Assembly: GCF_000715075.1 (NCBI RefSeq) | Contig: NC_134081.1 | Span: 63,057,653 to 63,121,652, forward strand | Reading direction: 5' to 3' | Length of the DNA: 64,000 bases | Source: Nicotiana tabacum | Taxonomy: Eukaryota > Streptophyta > Magnoliopsida > Solanales > Solanaceae | Shown: piece after piece, positions 46,339-59,929 of the stretch | Numbering within the stretch: position 1 is the first letter of the stretch | How the letters are laid out: every line of letters begins with the position of its first letter | The notes under the pieces: model-generated | Told to the model about the DNA's origin: nothing | What the model saw: the letters and a program-made list of their open reading frames with translations, nothing else | Databases searched by the model: none | Position numbers and translations under genes: made by a program

Positions 46339-47234
46339 GGATTTTCTTGATCGGTGCCATCTGATGCTTCCAATTTGGGCCTGGTAGAGTCTAATAGAGT
46401 GGATTTCACTACTTTTCAGGTAAGGGGAGCCAGCTGGTTCGTCTCCTCTTATATGGACTCAATTTTTGCATCTATTTCTTGAGAGGTACATCCCACTCAC
46501 TAGGAGGGATGAGTTGAGAGGTGACTTTGAGCACGTTTAGCAGGATGTTATTTCATTGACTGAGTATGAGGTAAGATTCATAGATTGTCTCACCAGGCAG
46601 CTTTATTGCTCACCGAGGCAGATAAGGTGAGACGATTTATTGAGGGATTGACTATGGTATCAGGATTGCTATGTCCCGAGAGGTAGAGATTGGGACTAAG
46701 ATCCATCAGGTCATAGAGATAGCTCAGACGATCGAGCGTATTCACAGCCAGGGGAGAGAGGACATGATAAGGGAAAAGAGGCCTCGTCATTCTGAAAGTT
46801 TTGGTGGTACCTTATCTAGAAGCAGAGGTTAGTTTAGTGGAGTCCATCATGGTAGGCCAATTCATTTTACCCAGCATAGAGCCCATGGTGTAGTGGCTCG
46901 ATCATCTTTCATCATTCCAGTTCTGTTGTCCTTAATGCTCTTCCAGCGAGCTCATATCGTGCTCCGTCTGTTCAAGGTTCCTCCACTGGATATTCGGGTC
47001 ATCAGGGCAATATCAGTCTCAACAGTCTTATTCAACTAGGGGTTGTTATGAGTGTAGAGAGTTTGTTTATGCGAGGAAGTATTTCCCCAGACTTGGTAAA
47101 GGTACAGCTCATCAGAGTTCCCAGTCAGTGGTTATCGCGCCAGTTGCATCAATCCATGCCCAGTTAGCTAGAGGGGGAGGGCATGCATTGAGAGGCCACC
47201 CTAGAAAGGGAGGCCAGGTTGGTGGAGGCTTAAC
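46339..47234 (+). pseudogene. gag: gag pseudogene of element D, N-terminus missing
   Basis: Capsid text NRVDFTTFQVRGAS at about 46390-46430, then TEADKVRRFIEGLTMVSG and EIAQTIERIHSQG-like text in changing frames. The knuckle GCYECREFVYARKYF keeps the first two cysteines, but His is Tyr and the last Cys is Phe. The tail RGGGHALRGHPRKGGQVGGGLTR runs into the hAT-like insertion at 47235. Confidence 0.75.
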
Positions 47235-48372
<1,138 letters not shown>

Positions 48373-48380
48373 GGCTTAAC

Positions 48381-49020
48381 CAGTGGTGTTCAGGCCGTTT
48401 GTTATGCTTTTCAGGGTAGACCCAAGGTAGTGGCCTCTGATACTATGATAAAAGGTATTGTTTCATTCTGTTATAAAGATGCTTTTGTGTTGCTTGATCA
48501 GGGGTCTACTGATTCATATGTGTTGTCGTATTTTGCTCCTAATTTGGATGTGCCCCAAAGTTCTCTTGATATTCCTGTTCAGTATCTATACCTGTTGGTG
48601 ATTCTATTATGGCAGATCATGTATATCGATCTTGTGTGGTATTATTGGGGGTTATGAGACTAGGGTTGATCTTGTGTTTTTCAATATGTTTGATTTTGAT
48701 GTGTTTTTTGGTGTTGAATGGCTATCGATGTACCATGTTATACTTGATTGTCACTCTAGGACCGTTATGTTTGCTGTGACGGGATTGCTGAGGTTAAAAT
48801 GGAGGGATTCTCTTGGTCACACTCCTACCAGAGGGATTTCATTTTCGAAGGCTCAATGGATGGTTGAGAAAGGGTGTTTGGCATATCTGGCCTTTGTTAG
48901 AGATGTTAGTATTAATACTCCTATTGTTGGATCAGTTCCAATGGTGAGGGAGTTTCCATATGTGTTTCCTACAGATATACCGGGCATGCCACCCGATAGA
49001 GATATTGATTTGGTGCCAGG
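48381..49020 (+). pseudogene. pol: Aspartic protease of element D
   Basis: The active site reads VLLDQGSTDSYVLSYFAP; Asp 48496-48498 and Gly are present, and the middle residue is Gln. A second frame (48632-49069) carries FDFDVFFGVEWLSMYHVILDCHSRTV, the LAYLAFVRD linker and DIPGMPPDRDIDLVPGTHPISI. A frame change lies at about 48640. Confidence 0.8.
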
Positions 49021-49600
49021 CACTCATCCCATATCTATCACACCGAATCGCATGGCCCAGCTGAGTTGAAGGAATTGAAGGTGTAGTTGCAGGAGTTCTT
49101 GGATAAGAGGTTTATCAAGCCGAGTGTTTCTCCTTAGAGTGTGCTGGTGTTATTTGTGAAAAGAAGGATGGCTCTATGTGTATGTGTATTTCTTATAGGC
49201 AGTTGAACAAGGTCACTATCAATAACAAGTAACCATTACCTTGCATTGATGGTTTGTTTGACTAGCTTTGGGACATCAGGGTGTTCTTGAAGATTGAATT
49301 GATATTGGATCATCATCAGCTGAAGATTACGGATTTGGACATTCCTAAGACGACTTTCATGGCTCATTTTTTGCATTATGAGTTTTTTGTGATGTCTTTT
49401 GGTCTAACTAATGCCAACAAATTTTGTGCATTTGATGAACGTTCTGTTCTATCCTTATTTGGATTCTTTTTTTATTTTGTTCATTGATGATATCGTGGTA
49501 TATTCTCATAGTTTTGAGGAGCACATGCAGCATTTGAGTATTATGCTCCAGAGTCTAAGAGAGAAGAAGTTATATGCTTAGTTCTCCAAGTGCGAGCTTT
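49021..49600 (+). pseudogene. pol: Reverse transcriptase of element D
   Basis: [19 protein letters not shown] and the KNYRQLNKV-like region are scattered over frames with several stops. LTNANKF is followed by [21 protein letters not shown] with the Asp pair at 49486-49491. LREKKLYA and a stop follow. It is the most damaged RT in the window. Confidence 0.75.
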
Positions 49601-50260
49601 CGTTGGACTTGATGGTGTTCTTGGTCCACGTGGTGTCTGCTGAAGGAATCAAGGTGGATCCAAAGAAGATTGAGGCGGTTCAGAATTGGCCTAGACCTTC
49701 TGCCAATACAAAGATAAAGAGCTTCTTGGGTTTGGCTGGTTACAATTATCGCATCGTGGAAGGGTTCTCTTCTATTGCAGCTCCATTAACCAAGTTGACT
49801 CAAAAGGGTACTCCATTCAGGTGTTCTCAAGAGGGTGAGTTGAGCTTTCAGAAGCTCAAGACTACTTTGATTTTAACTCCAGTTTTGGTATTGCCCTTAG
49901 GATCAGGGATGTATAGTGTCTATTGTGATTTTTCGCTTGTTAGCCATGGTTGTGTGTTGATGTAGGATGGTAGGGTGATTGCCTATATGTCACACCAATT
50001 GATATCCCATGAGAAGAACTATCTAGTGCATGATTTAAAGTTGGCGGCTATTGTGAACCCGCTAAAGATTTAGAGGCATTACTTATATGCCGTGTCTTGT
50101 GAGGTTTACACTGATCACCTGAGTCTTCAATATTTGTTCAAGAAAAAATATTTGAATTTGAGGTATTAGAGGTGGATAGAGTTGTTGAAGGATTATGATA
50201 TCACTATCTGGTATCATCTGGGAAAGCTAATATGGTAGTGGATGCCTTGAGTCAAAAGGC
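49601..50260 (+). pseudogene. pol: RT connection and RNase H of element D
   Basis: The open frame 49603-49965 has [54 protein letters not shown] and VLVLPLGSGMYSVYCDFS. It goes on past a stop with HDLKLAAIVNPLKI (catalytic Glu replaced by Lys) and VYTDHLSLQYLF, then LKDYDITIWYHLGK. Confidence 0.75.
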
Positions 50261-51395
50261 GAATAGTATGGGTTTGGAATTTATTCATGTTGTGGAGAGG
50301 CCTTTAGCTATGGATGTTTAGGATTTAGCCAACTGACTTATGAGATTGGATATTTCTAATCCTAGCAGAGTTCTTGCTTGTGTTGTTTCGCACTCGTCCT
50401 TGTTTGAGCAAATTAAGGCTCGTCAGTATGATGATTCCCATTTTCTTATCCTTAAGGACACGATGTTGCGAACTGGTGCTAAGGAGCTGGTTATCAGTGA
50501 TGATGGTGTATTGCAACTTCAAGGTTAGAATTTTGTTCCTAGTGTTGATGGTTTGAGGGAGTTGATTTTTGAGAAAGCTAATAAATTGCGGTATACTTTT
50601 CATCCAAGTGCTACAAAGTGTTATTGTAACTTGAAACAGCGTTATTGGTGGCAGAGGATAAAGAAGGACATTGTTGGGTATGTTTCATAGTGTTTTAATT
50701 GTCAGCACATCAAGCATGAGCATCAGAATCTAGGTGGTTTGACTAAGAGATTAGTGATATCGAAGTGGAAGTGGGAGCGCATTACTATAGACTTTGTGGT
50801 AGGATCGCCACAAACTTTGAGGAGATTTCACCTTGTTTTGGTCATTGTCAACAGACTGAACAAGTCTGCGCATTTCATTCCGATCATGAATTCTTACACT
50901 TCAGAGAAGTTGGCTTAGATCAATATTAGAGGTATTGTTTATTTGCATGGTGTGCCCATTTCTATTATATCGAAGCAGGGTACTCAGTTGAAATTTCACT
51001 TTTGGAGAGTTGTTCAACGTGAGTTGGGCATACATGTGGAGTTAAACATTGCATTTCACCCTTAGATGGATGGTCAGTCTGAGCGGACCATTCAGATCTT
51101 GGATTATATGTTGAGGGATTGTGTTATTAATTTTGGAGGCTAGTGGGATCACTTTCAACTATTAGCGGAGTTTGCTCACAACAACAGCTACCAGCCCAAT
51201 ATCCATATGGCTTCATGTGAGGCATTATATGGTAGACGGTATCATTCTCAGGTTGGTTGGTTTGAGCCTGGTGAGGCTAGGTTGTTGGGCACCTATTTGA
51301 TTCGTAATGCTTTGGAGAAGGTAAAGTTAATTCAGGAGCGACTTCATATAGCGCGGTGTAGATAGGATAGTTATGCTGATAGGAAGGTTCTTAAT
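50261..51395 (+). pseudogene. pol: Integrase of element D
   Basis: MRLDISNPSRVLACVVSHSSL (50340 on), a zinc region with FHPSATKCYCNLKQRYWW and CFNCQHIK, then the core: ITIDFVVGSPQT (first Asp), ISIISKQGTQ, where the second catalytic Asp is Lys, and GQSERTIQILDYML (Glu). With several stops as well, this integrase would be inactive twice over. Confidence 0.78.
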
Positions 51396-51860
51396 ATGGC
51401 ATTCATAGTAGGTGAGAAGGTTCTACTTAGAGTTTCGCCTATAAAGGGCGTGATGAGATTTGGGAAGAAGGTCAAGTTGATTCCTCGGTATATTGATATA
51501 TTTGAGGTTTTGAAGAGAGTTGGTAAGATGGCTTACAGACTTGCCTTGCCACCCAGCTTGTCGAGAGTTCATATGTTGCTTCATATTTCCATGATTCGGA
51601 TGTATTATGAAGATAATTCACATGTGTTGGATTTCAATTCAGTGCAATTGGATGAGAATCGGGCTTATGAAGAAGAGCCGGTGGTCATTTTGGATAGGCA
51701 GGTTCTGAAGTTGAGGTCTAAAGATATTGTATAAGTGAAGGTTCAGTGGAGAGGTAAACCGATTGAAGAGGCAACTTGGGAGACCAATCATGATATGAGG
51801 AGCAGATATGCTCATCTTTTTGGCATTCCATGTATGATTCTAAACTCGTTCGAGGACGGA
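51396..51860 (+). pseudogene. pol: Integrase C-terminus and chromodomain of element D
   Basis: The frame 51396-51734 carries MAFIVGEKVLLRVSPIKGVMRFGKK, IPRYIDIFEVLKRVGKMAYRLALPP, SHVLDFNSVQLDENRAYEEEP and VVILDRQVLKLRSKDIV. After one stop it goes on VKVQWRGKPIEEATWETNHDMRSRYAHL. The end carries TTCGAGGACGGAC (51849-51862), and the polypurine tract AAGAAGGGGATAA precedes the LTR. Confidence 0.8.
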
Positions 51861-51882
51861 CATTTTCCTAAGAAGGGGATAA

Positions 51883-53620
51883 TGTAATGACCTGACCTAT
51901 CGTTTGATGTATTTGAGCCTAGTATCCCTTATCTGATATTTCTCGTATGTTTGTTTGATGTTTTCTTACTTGGGGAGGGGGTGGGTGGTTAGTTTAGTTT
52001 CCGGGAGTTTGAGAGTGATTTGGGATACTTAGTTTAATATTGGAAGCTTAAGTTTGTAAAGTTAACCAAGTTTGACTTTTGAGTAAACGACCTCAAATTG
52101 ATAATTTAATGGTTCCCATAAGTTTGTGTGGTGATTTTGGACTTAGTTTTATGTTCGGATTTGGGTTTGGAGGTTCCTAGAAGTATTTGGTGCTATTTGT
52201 TGAAAGTTAGCAATTTGAAAGTTTGGAGAGTTTATAGGTTTGACATGGAATTGAATTTGAAGTTATCGGGGTTTGACTGGTATTTCGTGACTTTCTATAG
52301 GTGTGTTTTGTTGATTGGAACTTATGCATAAAGTTTGGTTGTAATATGTATTGTCTACGTATGATTTGAACACATTCAACGAAGTTGAAGTATTTGAAAC
52401 TTAGGAAAAGGATTTTGATCTTCGATTATTGATTTTGATTTTATTGATGGTGTTTCGAGCTCTAGGGTAAGTTTGAATTAGGTATAGTGACTTGTTAGTA
52501 TAATCGGACGGGGTCCTGAGAGGCTCGGGTGCATTTCTTGGTAGTTTCAAACTATTCCCTTTGGTTTGCAACTGTTGGTTTTCTGGTGTGAGGTAGTTCT
52601 TCACGATCGCAGAGCCGAGTTTCGCGATCATAGAGAAGGGAGGTTATAGGTGAGATTTTTCTCATCGTGTTCACGACATAGGGTTCGCGTTCATGTAGTG
52701 GCATAGGCAGTAGAATCATGATTGCGTGGGTGTGACCGTGTTCGTGATGGTGTGGAATCAGGCAGGAGGTTTGCCTTCGCGTTCGCATTCACGTTCGCAT
52801 GGGTGTATCCGCATTCGCATAGAGGCGGGGCCTAGCTGGGGGATTGTTGGCCTTCGCATTCACGTAGGGGGTCTCGCATTCGCGGAGGGTTGACTGGTTG
52901 GCTTTCGGAGTCAGGTGTTTATACATGTTACATTGGGCCCTGTTAGCTTAGGCACCCGGGATTTTTGGTGCTTTGTTGGACACGTAGCATGTGTCAGGCA
53001 CATGGATTTATGCTGTAAAGTGTTGGAAAAGGATTCTAAGCATGCACATATATGTTTTGACTTATGCATTGATTTGATATAAATGTTGTTGATGCATGTA
53101 TCATGTCTTGATTTAAGGATTGGTGTATTTATATCTTAATTGATCTCCTTATCTTCAAAGCATGCCTAAATTCTGTAAGAACTGTTTTTTGAGCTTTCGT
53201 ACTGATGTGTTGATGCCATGTTTTATTCTGTATCTTATTTATGTTGTCGCCTGATTATTAGACTATTAGTGAGTGTCGATATCGACCCCTCGCAACTACT
53301 TACTTGAGTTTAGACTTGATACTTATCGGGTACCATGATTTTATACTCATACTACACTTCTGCACATTGTATACACTCTGAGACTGGTATTTGTGGAGTT
53401 CATCTAGTAGAGTAGGGGATATTTATGGAGACTTCGTGATGAACTGGTTTACTTGATCCAATACGTAGGACATGGAGTCCCCCTCCCTACTTAACTATTC
53501 ATCCTATGTATTTCTTTCAGATAGACATTGTTATTAGGTTTATACTCTTTCTCCATCTTAGATGCTTGTGATAGTTGTGGTACCGGATTTTGGGCTATGT
53601 AGACAGTTGTGGTCGTGTTT
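51883..53620 (+). repeat. 3' LTR of element D, right end missing
   Basis: It starts TGTAATGACCTGACC. It carries a CpG word array (about 52597-52890, for example TTCGCGTTCGCATTC, CTCGCATTCGCGG), then TTTATACA at about 52917. The normal ...TGACA end is absent: at about 53620 it joins an inverted LTR fragment. Confidence 0.7.
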
Positions 53621-54228
53621 AGACTCTATCTCCAAACTATGCACACAAGTTCAATTCAACTATATATAGACCTATCCAAAGTCTTAGAACACCAATTAGA
53701 GTCCAATAACATCAAAATTAACTCTTGGTCAAACTTATGAACTCTTAAGTTTTTCAAATTGCCAACTTTCGACAAATAGTGTTGAATTCGTCTAGGAACC
53801 TCCAAAACAAAATTCGAACATACATACAAGTCCAAAATCATTATACGAACTTATCGGAACCATCAAAATCAGATTCCAAGTCCATCTACCCGAAAGTCAA
53901 AAACCTTGGTCAATTCTTCTAACTTTGTTTTTTGGATCAAAAGATAAGTTGCATTAATTAAACATATGCGTATAGAGATGTTGATGCCTGGGCACCATAT
54001 TACAAACAAAAGAAGTACTAGATGGAGCAGCTAAGTTAGAATTGCTAACTCTAATGTGATTAGTGTAAACTTTCCAAATCGAGGCCAATTCTTCCAAATC
54101 AATTCCGAACCACTCGAAATCCAAAACCAACCATACATGTAAGTCATAATGCATTATATGAAGCTACTCAAAGTACCAAGTTACCGAACAGAATGCTAAA
54201 GCTCAAAACGACGGATCGGGTCATTACA
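53621..54228 (-). repeat. LTR fragment (family X-like), minus strand
   Basis: On the minus strand the LTR starts TGTAATGACCCGATCC at 54228 and runs to about 53621, similar to 27679-28140. No polypurine tract lies outside its start, so the flank at 54229 is old insertion-site DNA or another break. A LINE-like stub (53927-54067) is inserted in it. Confidence 0.65.
53927..54067 (-). mobile_element. Short LINE-like or SINE-like stub
   Basis: This 141-bp insert interrupts the LTR fragment and is flanked by AACTTT (53921-53926 and 54068-54073). Read on the minus strand it ends TTTTGATCCAAAAAAC, an A-rich tail as expected for a target-primed retroposon. It has no coding domain, so the class is uncertain. 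Confidence 0.5.
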
Positions 54229-55468
54229 AAACACATCCAAAAATAAAGATCATCTATCATAAAAAGATTAATGTATAATTTTGAAGATTAAACACATAAT
54301 TTTATTTGATACATATATCTTATTTTTTGTATACTATCTTGTATACGCAATATATGTGCTTAACTGAAAAGGAATTTATTTGTATATTAAATATACACGG
54401 TATAAAATTGATACATAACTGAACAACGTATCTTAATTTTTCCCTTTCTTATTGCAACACTCGCTTCGTCTTCCGTCTATCCCCGGTTCCATGTATCACT
54501 GTATCATTTGAGTATTTAATGCAAACCAATTTTATCCTATACAATAATACTAGTATAATATTTGTAGCTGATATATCAGGTATGTATCTATATAAGTTAC
54601 TTACAATGTATAACATGCATATTTCAGTGGAAAATGTAAGATGTATATATGTAAGTAGTATATTACAAATAATTTATATTTATTATAAATAAAAATATAT
54701 GAACTATATTTGGCTATTTAAGAATGGGGGATTTTTTTTTGTGATAATTAAGAATATATCTGTATACGTCTAAAATTGAAAAGTCCGATTTATGATCATT
54801 ATGGAATTTCACATACACACACAATAGTCACCAACTATCGTATTGTCAAATATTTTAGAAGAAAATCAATATGAAACTCTTCATGAATATGGATAGAGAA
54901 GAAAAAGCAAAGAGTAACCCTTTTGAATATTGCTTGCCCATGAAACATGCTTCAGGTTTTATAACTAGAAAAAATATTTAAATAGAAGAACGAAAAAGAA
55001 CGATATTTGTGTTATGGGAGAGTAAGAAAAGAGTAGAGGAAATAGGGCTTTGGGTGGCTATGGTTGATTATGGGAGATTTTCAAGGAAAATGATTGTTTA
55101 CACATGATTCCTTAAATTACGGGACAGTTTTAAAATTTAAAATCTGGAATTTTGAAGTATGCTGTATATGTGAATAAACTTGCTATTTATGAAATAAAAC
55201 AAAAGTAATATTGTATATCTAAATATTTCTTACTAATTGCTCTACAATATAAAAATCCCAACAAAAAAAAAAAATCAATTTGAAGTAGTTGTAGCCTATA
55301 CTCAATAGGAAGAATAAGCTCTACTTGTTTACCCAACTTGTTCTTTTGATAATTATTTCTAACTTAATTTGCTAAAATATTGTTATTTTGTTTGTATTAG
55401 CAAAACCTAGATTTTCCAAGTCACTAGCAAAAGGATGTTAATAAATTCTGGAAGGTTGGCTTTGTTTT

Positions 55469-55476
<8 letters not shown>
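54229..55476. other. AT-rich intergenic DNA, no gene seen
   Basis: Rich in TATAC/GTATA words (54330-54660), as in many Solanaceae MITE remnants, but I could not define ends. A T-run lies at about 54731-54740 and an A-run at about 55265. No credible ORF and no RNA gene. Confidence 0.6.
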
Positions 55477-55535
<59 letters not shown>

Positions 55536-55541
55536 ATTATT
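55477..55541. repeat. (TA)n and (TTA)n microsatellite
   Basis: (TA)27 at 55477-55530, then TTATTATTATT, directly before ATAAAAGCATGAATA. Confidence 0.95.
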
Positions 55542-58212
55542 ATAAAAGCATGAATATTTTATATTAAATGTTGAACGACAAAAATATCCCCGAAATATTG
55601 ATCGACTTTTATACCCTTAATTATTTAAATTAGTATTCACAATAAGTCATATAAAAAGGACAAAAGTAGAAATACTACTCGCTAGGATAGAGAATTGTAA
55701 TAGAAAAAGGATTTGATCGTAAAAGAAGTAGAAAATATTTTAATAGAAAGCAGATTGGATCGTGAAAGAAGTAGAAAATATATGAATTCGTCGAATTCTA
55801 ATCCCAATCAAAGTTCCAAATTTATGTCCTACTTATTCTTGAAGTTTAAATTATACTAATTTCATATGAATAAGAACACCCTAAGCCACCTATTACCCTG
55901 TATATGAAGAGGCGGGTTTGTTGGTTGTATAACTCTAAAATTATTTATTTGTAACTGAGGATTGAGACTCATGGAAAGCTTCAAAATTTTAGATCTTCCA
56001 CTAGCTGGTCGTAAAGCTCATCATTAAAGGGTTACGCTTATAGGTAGTAAATCTGATTTTATTATTAGTATCAATTCTTTGGGAGTTGATTTTGTTTCAA
56101 TATGATTCTTTTTCGGAAACTTTTAACTTTGATCAGTAATACTAGAGTTTCTATAATTGGTATGGTTTCGTGTTCTTTATTAGCATAACTTTCGGTTATT
56201 TCATGTTTTAATTATGATATATTTGTCTTAAACTATATGTTTGTACTGCCATCATGTACCTCATTGAATGCAGAGCCCTTCAAAATATAGATTATTTCTT
56301 TAGAATATATATAATTTGTTTTCAATAGAATTATACTACTATTTTCCTAATATGGATTAATTCATGAAATCCTAACTCCAATCAAGTTGTCCGGCATATT
56401 CTTGAAGTTACAAACTATACCAATTCCACATGATCTTACGCCTCATTGAATTTTTTAATAATAGGTTTTCAGCAATTGCTGCATGCAGGCACTGAGCTTT
56501 TTAAAGGTAATTAATTTCCACATCACATAAATTCTCGGTCAAAAATTCCTTCTTATTGAAGTTCCAAACTATAGCAATTCCGCGTGGTTTTTCAGCCATT
56601 GCTTCGTTACATTTGTTAATAATAAATTTTAATTATCATGAACCCTTGTCGCATGCTCAGAATATGGGTCTCCCTCGAGGTAATTAATTTCCTTTGTGTA
56701 TTTTGGTTAGTTTGTAGTTTCTTTCTCTTTATTAGTCTAAAGGTTGTTCAACTATTTGCAGAACATGTTACTGTGTTTATTTTAATAAAAAGTGATTTCT
56801 AGGATTTGTAATCTTCTATAGTTTGTGTTTATATCTTATTATCTCTCGATGACATAATTCCTCAAAAGATAATATCGTAATATTAGTACTTTTACTTAAT
56901 AATTAAAACTTAAAATCAACTGAAATTCTGCCCTTTGAAATATGTAAAAGGAAAAGTCGTTTGAATGAAACAAGGGAATATAAAAAACTAATATACATCC
57001 CTATTTATTTATTTAATTAATAAATTTTATACTTGTTATTATATTATTGAATGGTTGTCTTAAAGATAGTGAAAACAAAATAGAAAAAAAGGAGAAAAGC
57101 AACCCTGACAAATAAGATGTCATTCTCATATCTATTTTATCTCCGTATCATAAGAAGACATTGTGTGGTAATATTAACAACTTGCTTCTTATATAACGAA
57201 GAAAAAGAAAGGAATACAGATTAAAAAATATGTATTCTTTAAATCTGCTCCACATTAAAAAAATATACTATTAGAATTTCCTCTTCATCTTTGGATAGAC
57301 GAGAAATAAGCTTATGAACTACGGAGATCGGGTGAAAAATATGGGGTATTATCACTTTTAACCCGCGCCAGAAGCTATTTTACATCTGGTAGCTGAAAAA
57401 GTATATAAAACTTGTATAATTTTTGTATATAACATACAGAATGTATATACATACAAAAAATATATAAATTTTATATATTTTTTTAGTTATTATTTTTACA
57501 GCGGCTATACAATGTCATTTTTTCGAAAAATATTGTTCAATAGAATTATTGTTCTTATTCAAGGATAGAATGAATAATATTTTTCAACAATTAAAAGGTA
57601 CGGGATTAGGTAGAATTTACTTATTATTAGAACGTAAATGACTTATGGCAAATCGGATGAGGGTAAATTTTAAAGTTGATGTTTGATTATTATTTGAAGA
57701 AAAGAAAGGAAATCATTAGGAAAAACACTACACGAAAAATGTGGAAAGCAAATCGTACGTTGTTCTTGTTCCGTAATGATAACTCCATTAGTCTCAATTT
57801 AACTAGAATACAAATTAGTTGATGATTTTCAGCAATATCATAGAATTCTGTCTTTCATAACTTCAATCAAGAAAAGTAAAATAAATTAAAAAGAAAAGGA
57901 CCCTAAACTGCTTTTATAATCTATATATCTATACTGACGTATTAACTTAATGTTGACATGATATTATATTAATTTAAAAGTAAATTATTTCTTAAAATGG
58001 ATGATAAATCAGTTATTTGTTCTCTTTAATATTAAGTGTTTGGTTCATTATTAAACATTGTTGGCACTTTGCTCACAAATAAATTTTTATCTATAGAAAA
58101 CAAAAAATCACATTGAATAAGGTTTGTACTAAGTCAATTGCTTTACAATCATTTTCTTTCATATAAATAATTAAATTAAAATTTACGTGCAACGTACGTA
58201 CATAAAAACTAG
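55531..58212 (+). mobile_element. Candidate non-autonomous Helitron
   Basis: The left end has TTATAAAAGCATGAATA, a word common at the 5' end of Solanaceae Helitrons; the initial TC is lost in the microsatellite. The right end has TACGT-GCAACGT-ACGTA (58184-58200), a short hairpin, then ACATAAAAA and CTAG (58209-58212) followed by T, as Helitrons insert between A and T. No Rep/helicase gene is present. Inside, 57330-57530 (GGTATTATCAC...) looks like a decayed MITE. I see no gene in the rest, and the left end is weak. Confidence 0.45.
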
Positions 58213-58546
58213 TTATTATAAAAGCCTGAATACAATGTCGGTTTACAAAAATAACCTTATAATATTAATCATAATAACCCACAATAAAAGGATATAACAT
58301 GAATTCTAGACATTAACCTTATAATCCTATTAGTTTTAGGACATATACCACACGTTAGGAATCCTGCCTGATTACCTTTAGGAGTCCTATTAGTATACTT
58401 ACTTTCGGGCATAGACATATAATACTACATGTTAGCATGTAAACCTAATACCTTTAGGAACACGTTAGGTTTTCTTTTAGTATTTTGGTTAACTAAATTG
58501 GAATACTATTGGGTCTTAGCAAAAGATTGTAACATAATATTTCCTA

Positions 58547-58763
58547 CTCCCTCCGTTTCAATTTATATGAATCTATTTTCTTTTTAGTCCGTGCCAAAAA
58601 GAATGACCACTTTCCTTATTTGGAAACAATTTACTTTTATGCAATGATTTATAGCCACACAAAATATATGTGCCTCATTTTACACCACAAGTTCAAAAGT
58701 CTTCTCTCTTTTCTTAAATTTTGTGCCCAGTCAAATGGGTTCACATAAATTGAAACGGAGGAG
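58547..58763. mobile_element. Stowaway-like MITE (Tc1/mariner type)
   Basis: Terminal inverted repeats CTCCCTCCGTTTCAATTTAT and its reverse complement (ATAAATTGAAACGGAGGAG), with TA duplicated at 58545-58546 and 58764-58765. At 217 bp it has no coding capacity. One mismatch in the terminal repeats. Confidence 0.9.
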
Positions 58764-58915
58764 TATTAAAAATGTTGTGTCGTTTTACAAAATAGGTTTT
58801 GGCTCATCCAAAAATGCCGTGATGCTTTTGATCAGTTCCCTTTTAATTTATTAGAAGGTGAAAAGGAAATCAACGATAATTAATCTTTGTCTTTATGAAA
58901 ATGAAAGTTAATAAA

Positions 58916-58996
58916 TTAATCTATCTATATCTATATCTATCTATTTATATATTTATCTATCTATCTATCTATCTATATTTATCTATCTATATCTAT
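58916..58996. repeat. (CTAT)n-rich microsatellite
   Basis: Degenerate CTAT/TATC repeats. The overlapping 62-codon Tyr/Leu/Ile-rich ORF is only this repeat. Confidence 0.9.
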
Positions 58997-59929
58997 ATTT
59001 ATTATAAAAGCATGAATACAATATCGGTTTACAAAAATAATTTTATAATATTAAGCATAATAACTCACAATAAAAAGACATAACCGGAATTCTAGACATT
59101 GGCCTTATAATCCTATTAGTTTTAGGACATGTACCACATGTTAGGAATCCTAGTGCCATGACCCAAAATTCCGCCACAGACGTCGTGATGGCACCTAGTC
59201 TCTAATACTAGGTAAGCCGATTTCAAAACTAACAGCAGAACAAATAAGAATATACAACCTCCCAAGACTAGTAGTATTGAGTCACGAACTCTAGCTGAAT
59301 ACATGGAATGATCACGAGGACCAAATATACAATACTGTTTGATTAAAATTAACATTATAATGAAATAAACAGACTCCAAGGGACTGCGACAACCAAGCAG
59401 CTCTACCTTGAATCCTTGCGATCACACTCTAACTATGTCCAGGTCCGATACCTCCAATACCTGGCTCTGCACAAAAATATACAGAAGTGTAGTATGAGTA
59501 CACCACGGTCGGTACCCAGTAAATATCAAGACTAACCTCAGTAGAGTAGAGACGAGATACAGTCAAGACACTCACTAGTCTAATAGCATGTGCAATATAA
59601 TATACAAAATAATAGGAAACAGATAACAATAAGGGCAGGATAAAACAACCATTCATATGCTCAACAAGACAACAACAATACCATAAATATTACTCAACAA
59701 TTAATAAATACATAGATGCCCAATTAATTCAAGCTTTTCAAATAAATATCCTTCACAAATAATTCTTCAAAATAACTCTCTTTCAAATATAGTTTTCTCT
59801 AATAATTATCTTTCAAAAATATTTCTTTCATATAATACTTTCTAAATAAAAATCCTTCCAAATAAATATTTTGAATATAATTCTTTCAAATTAAAAAGTC
59901 ACCTTGTGACACCTCATTTCATAATCATA

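Larger units (their letters stand above)
58213..59153. repeat. Repeated Helitron-like 5' segments flanking a Stowaway MITE
   Basis: The segment TTATAAAAGCCTGAATACAAT... at 58214-58375 is repeated at about 58999-59153 with roughly 90% identity, both in plus orientation and both beginning with the word also seen at 55540. The second copy is cut at 59153 by the LTR that starts at 59154. No gene in this stretch. Confidence 0.6.

Noticed and set aside
58895..59083. 62-codon Tyr/Leu/Ile-rich ORF
   Set aside because: Translation of CTAT repeats.
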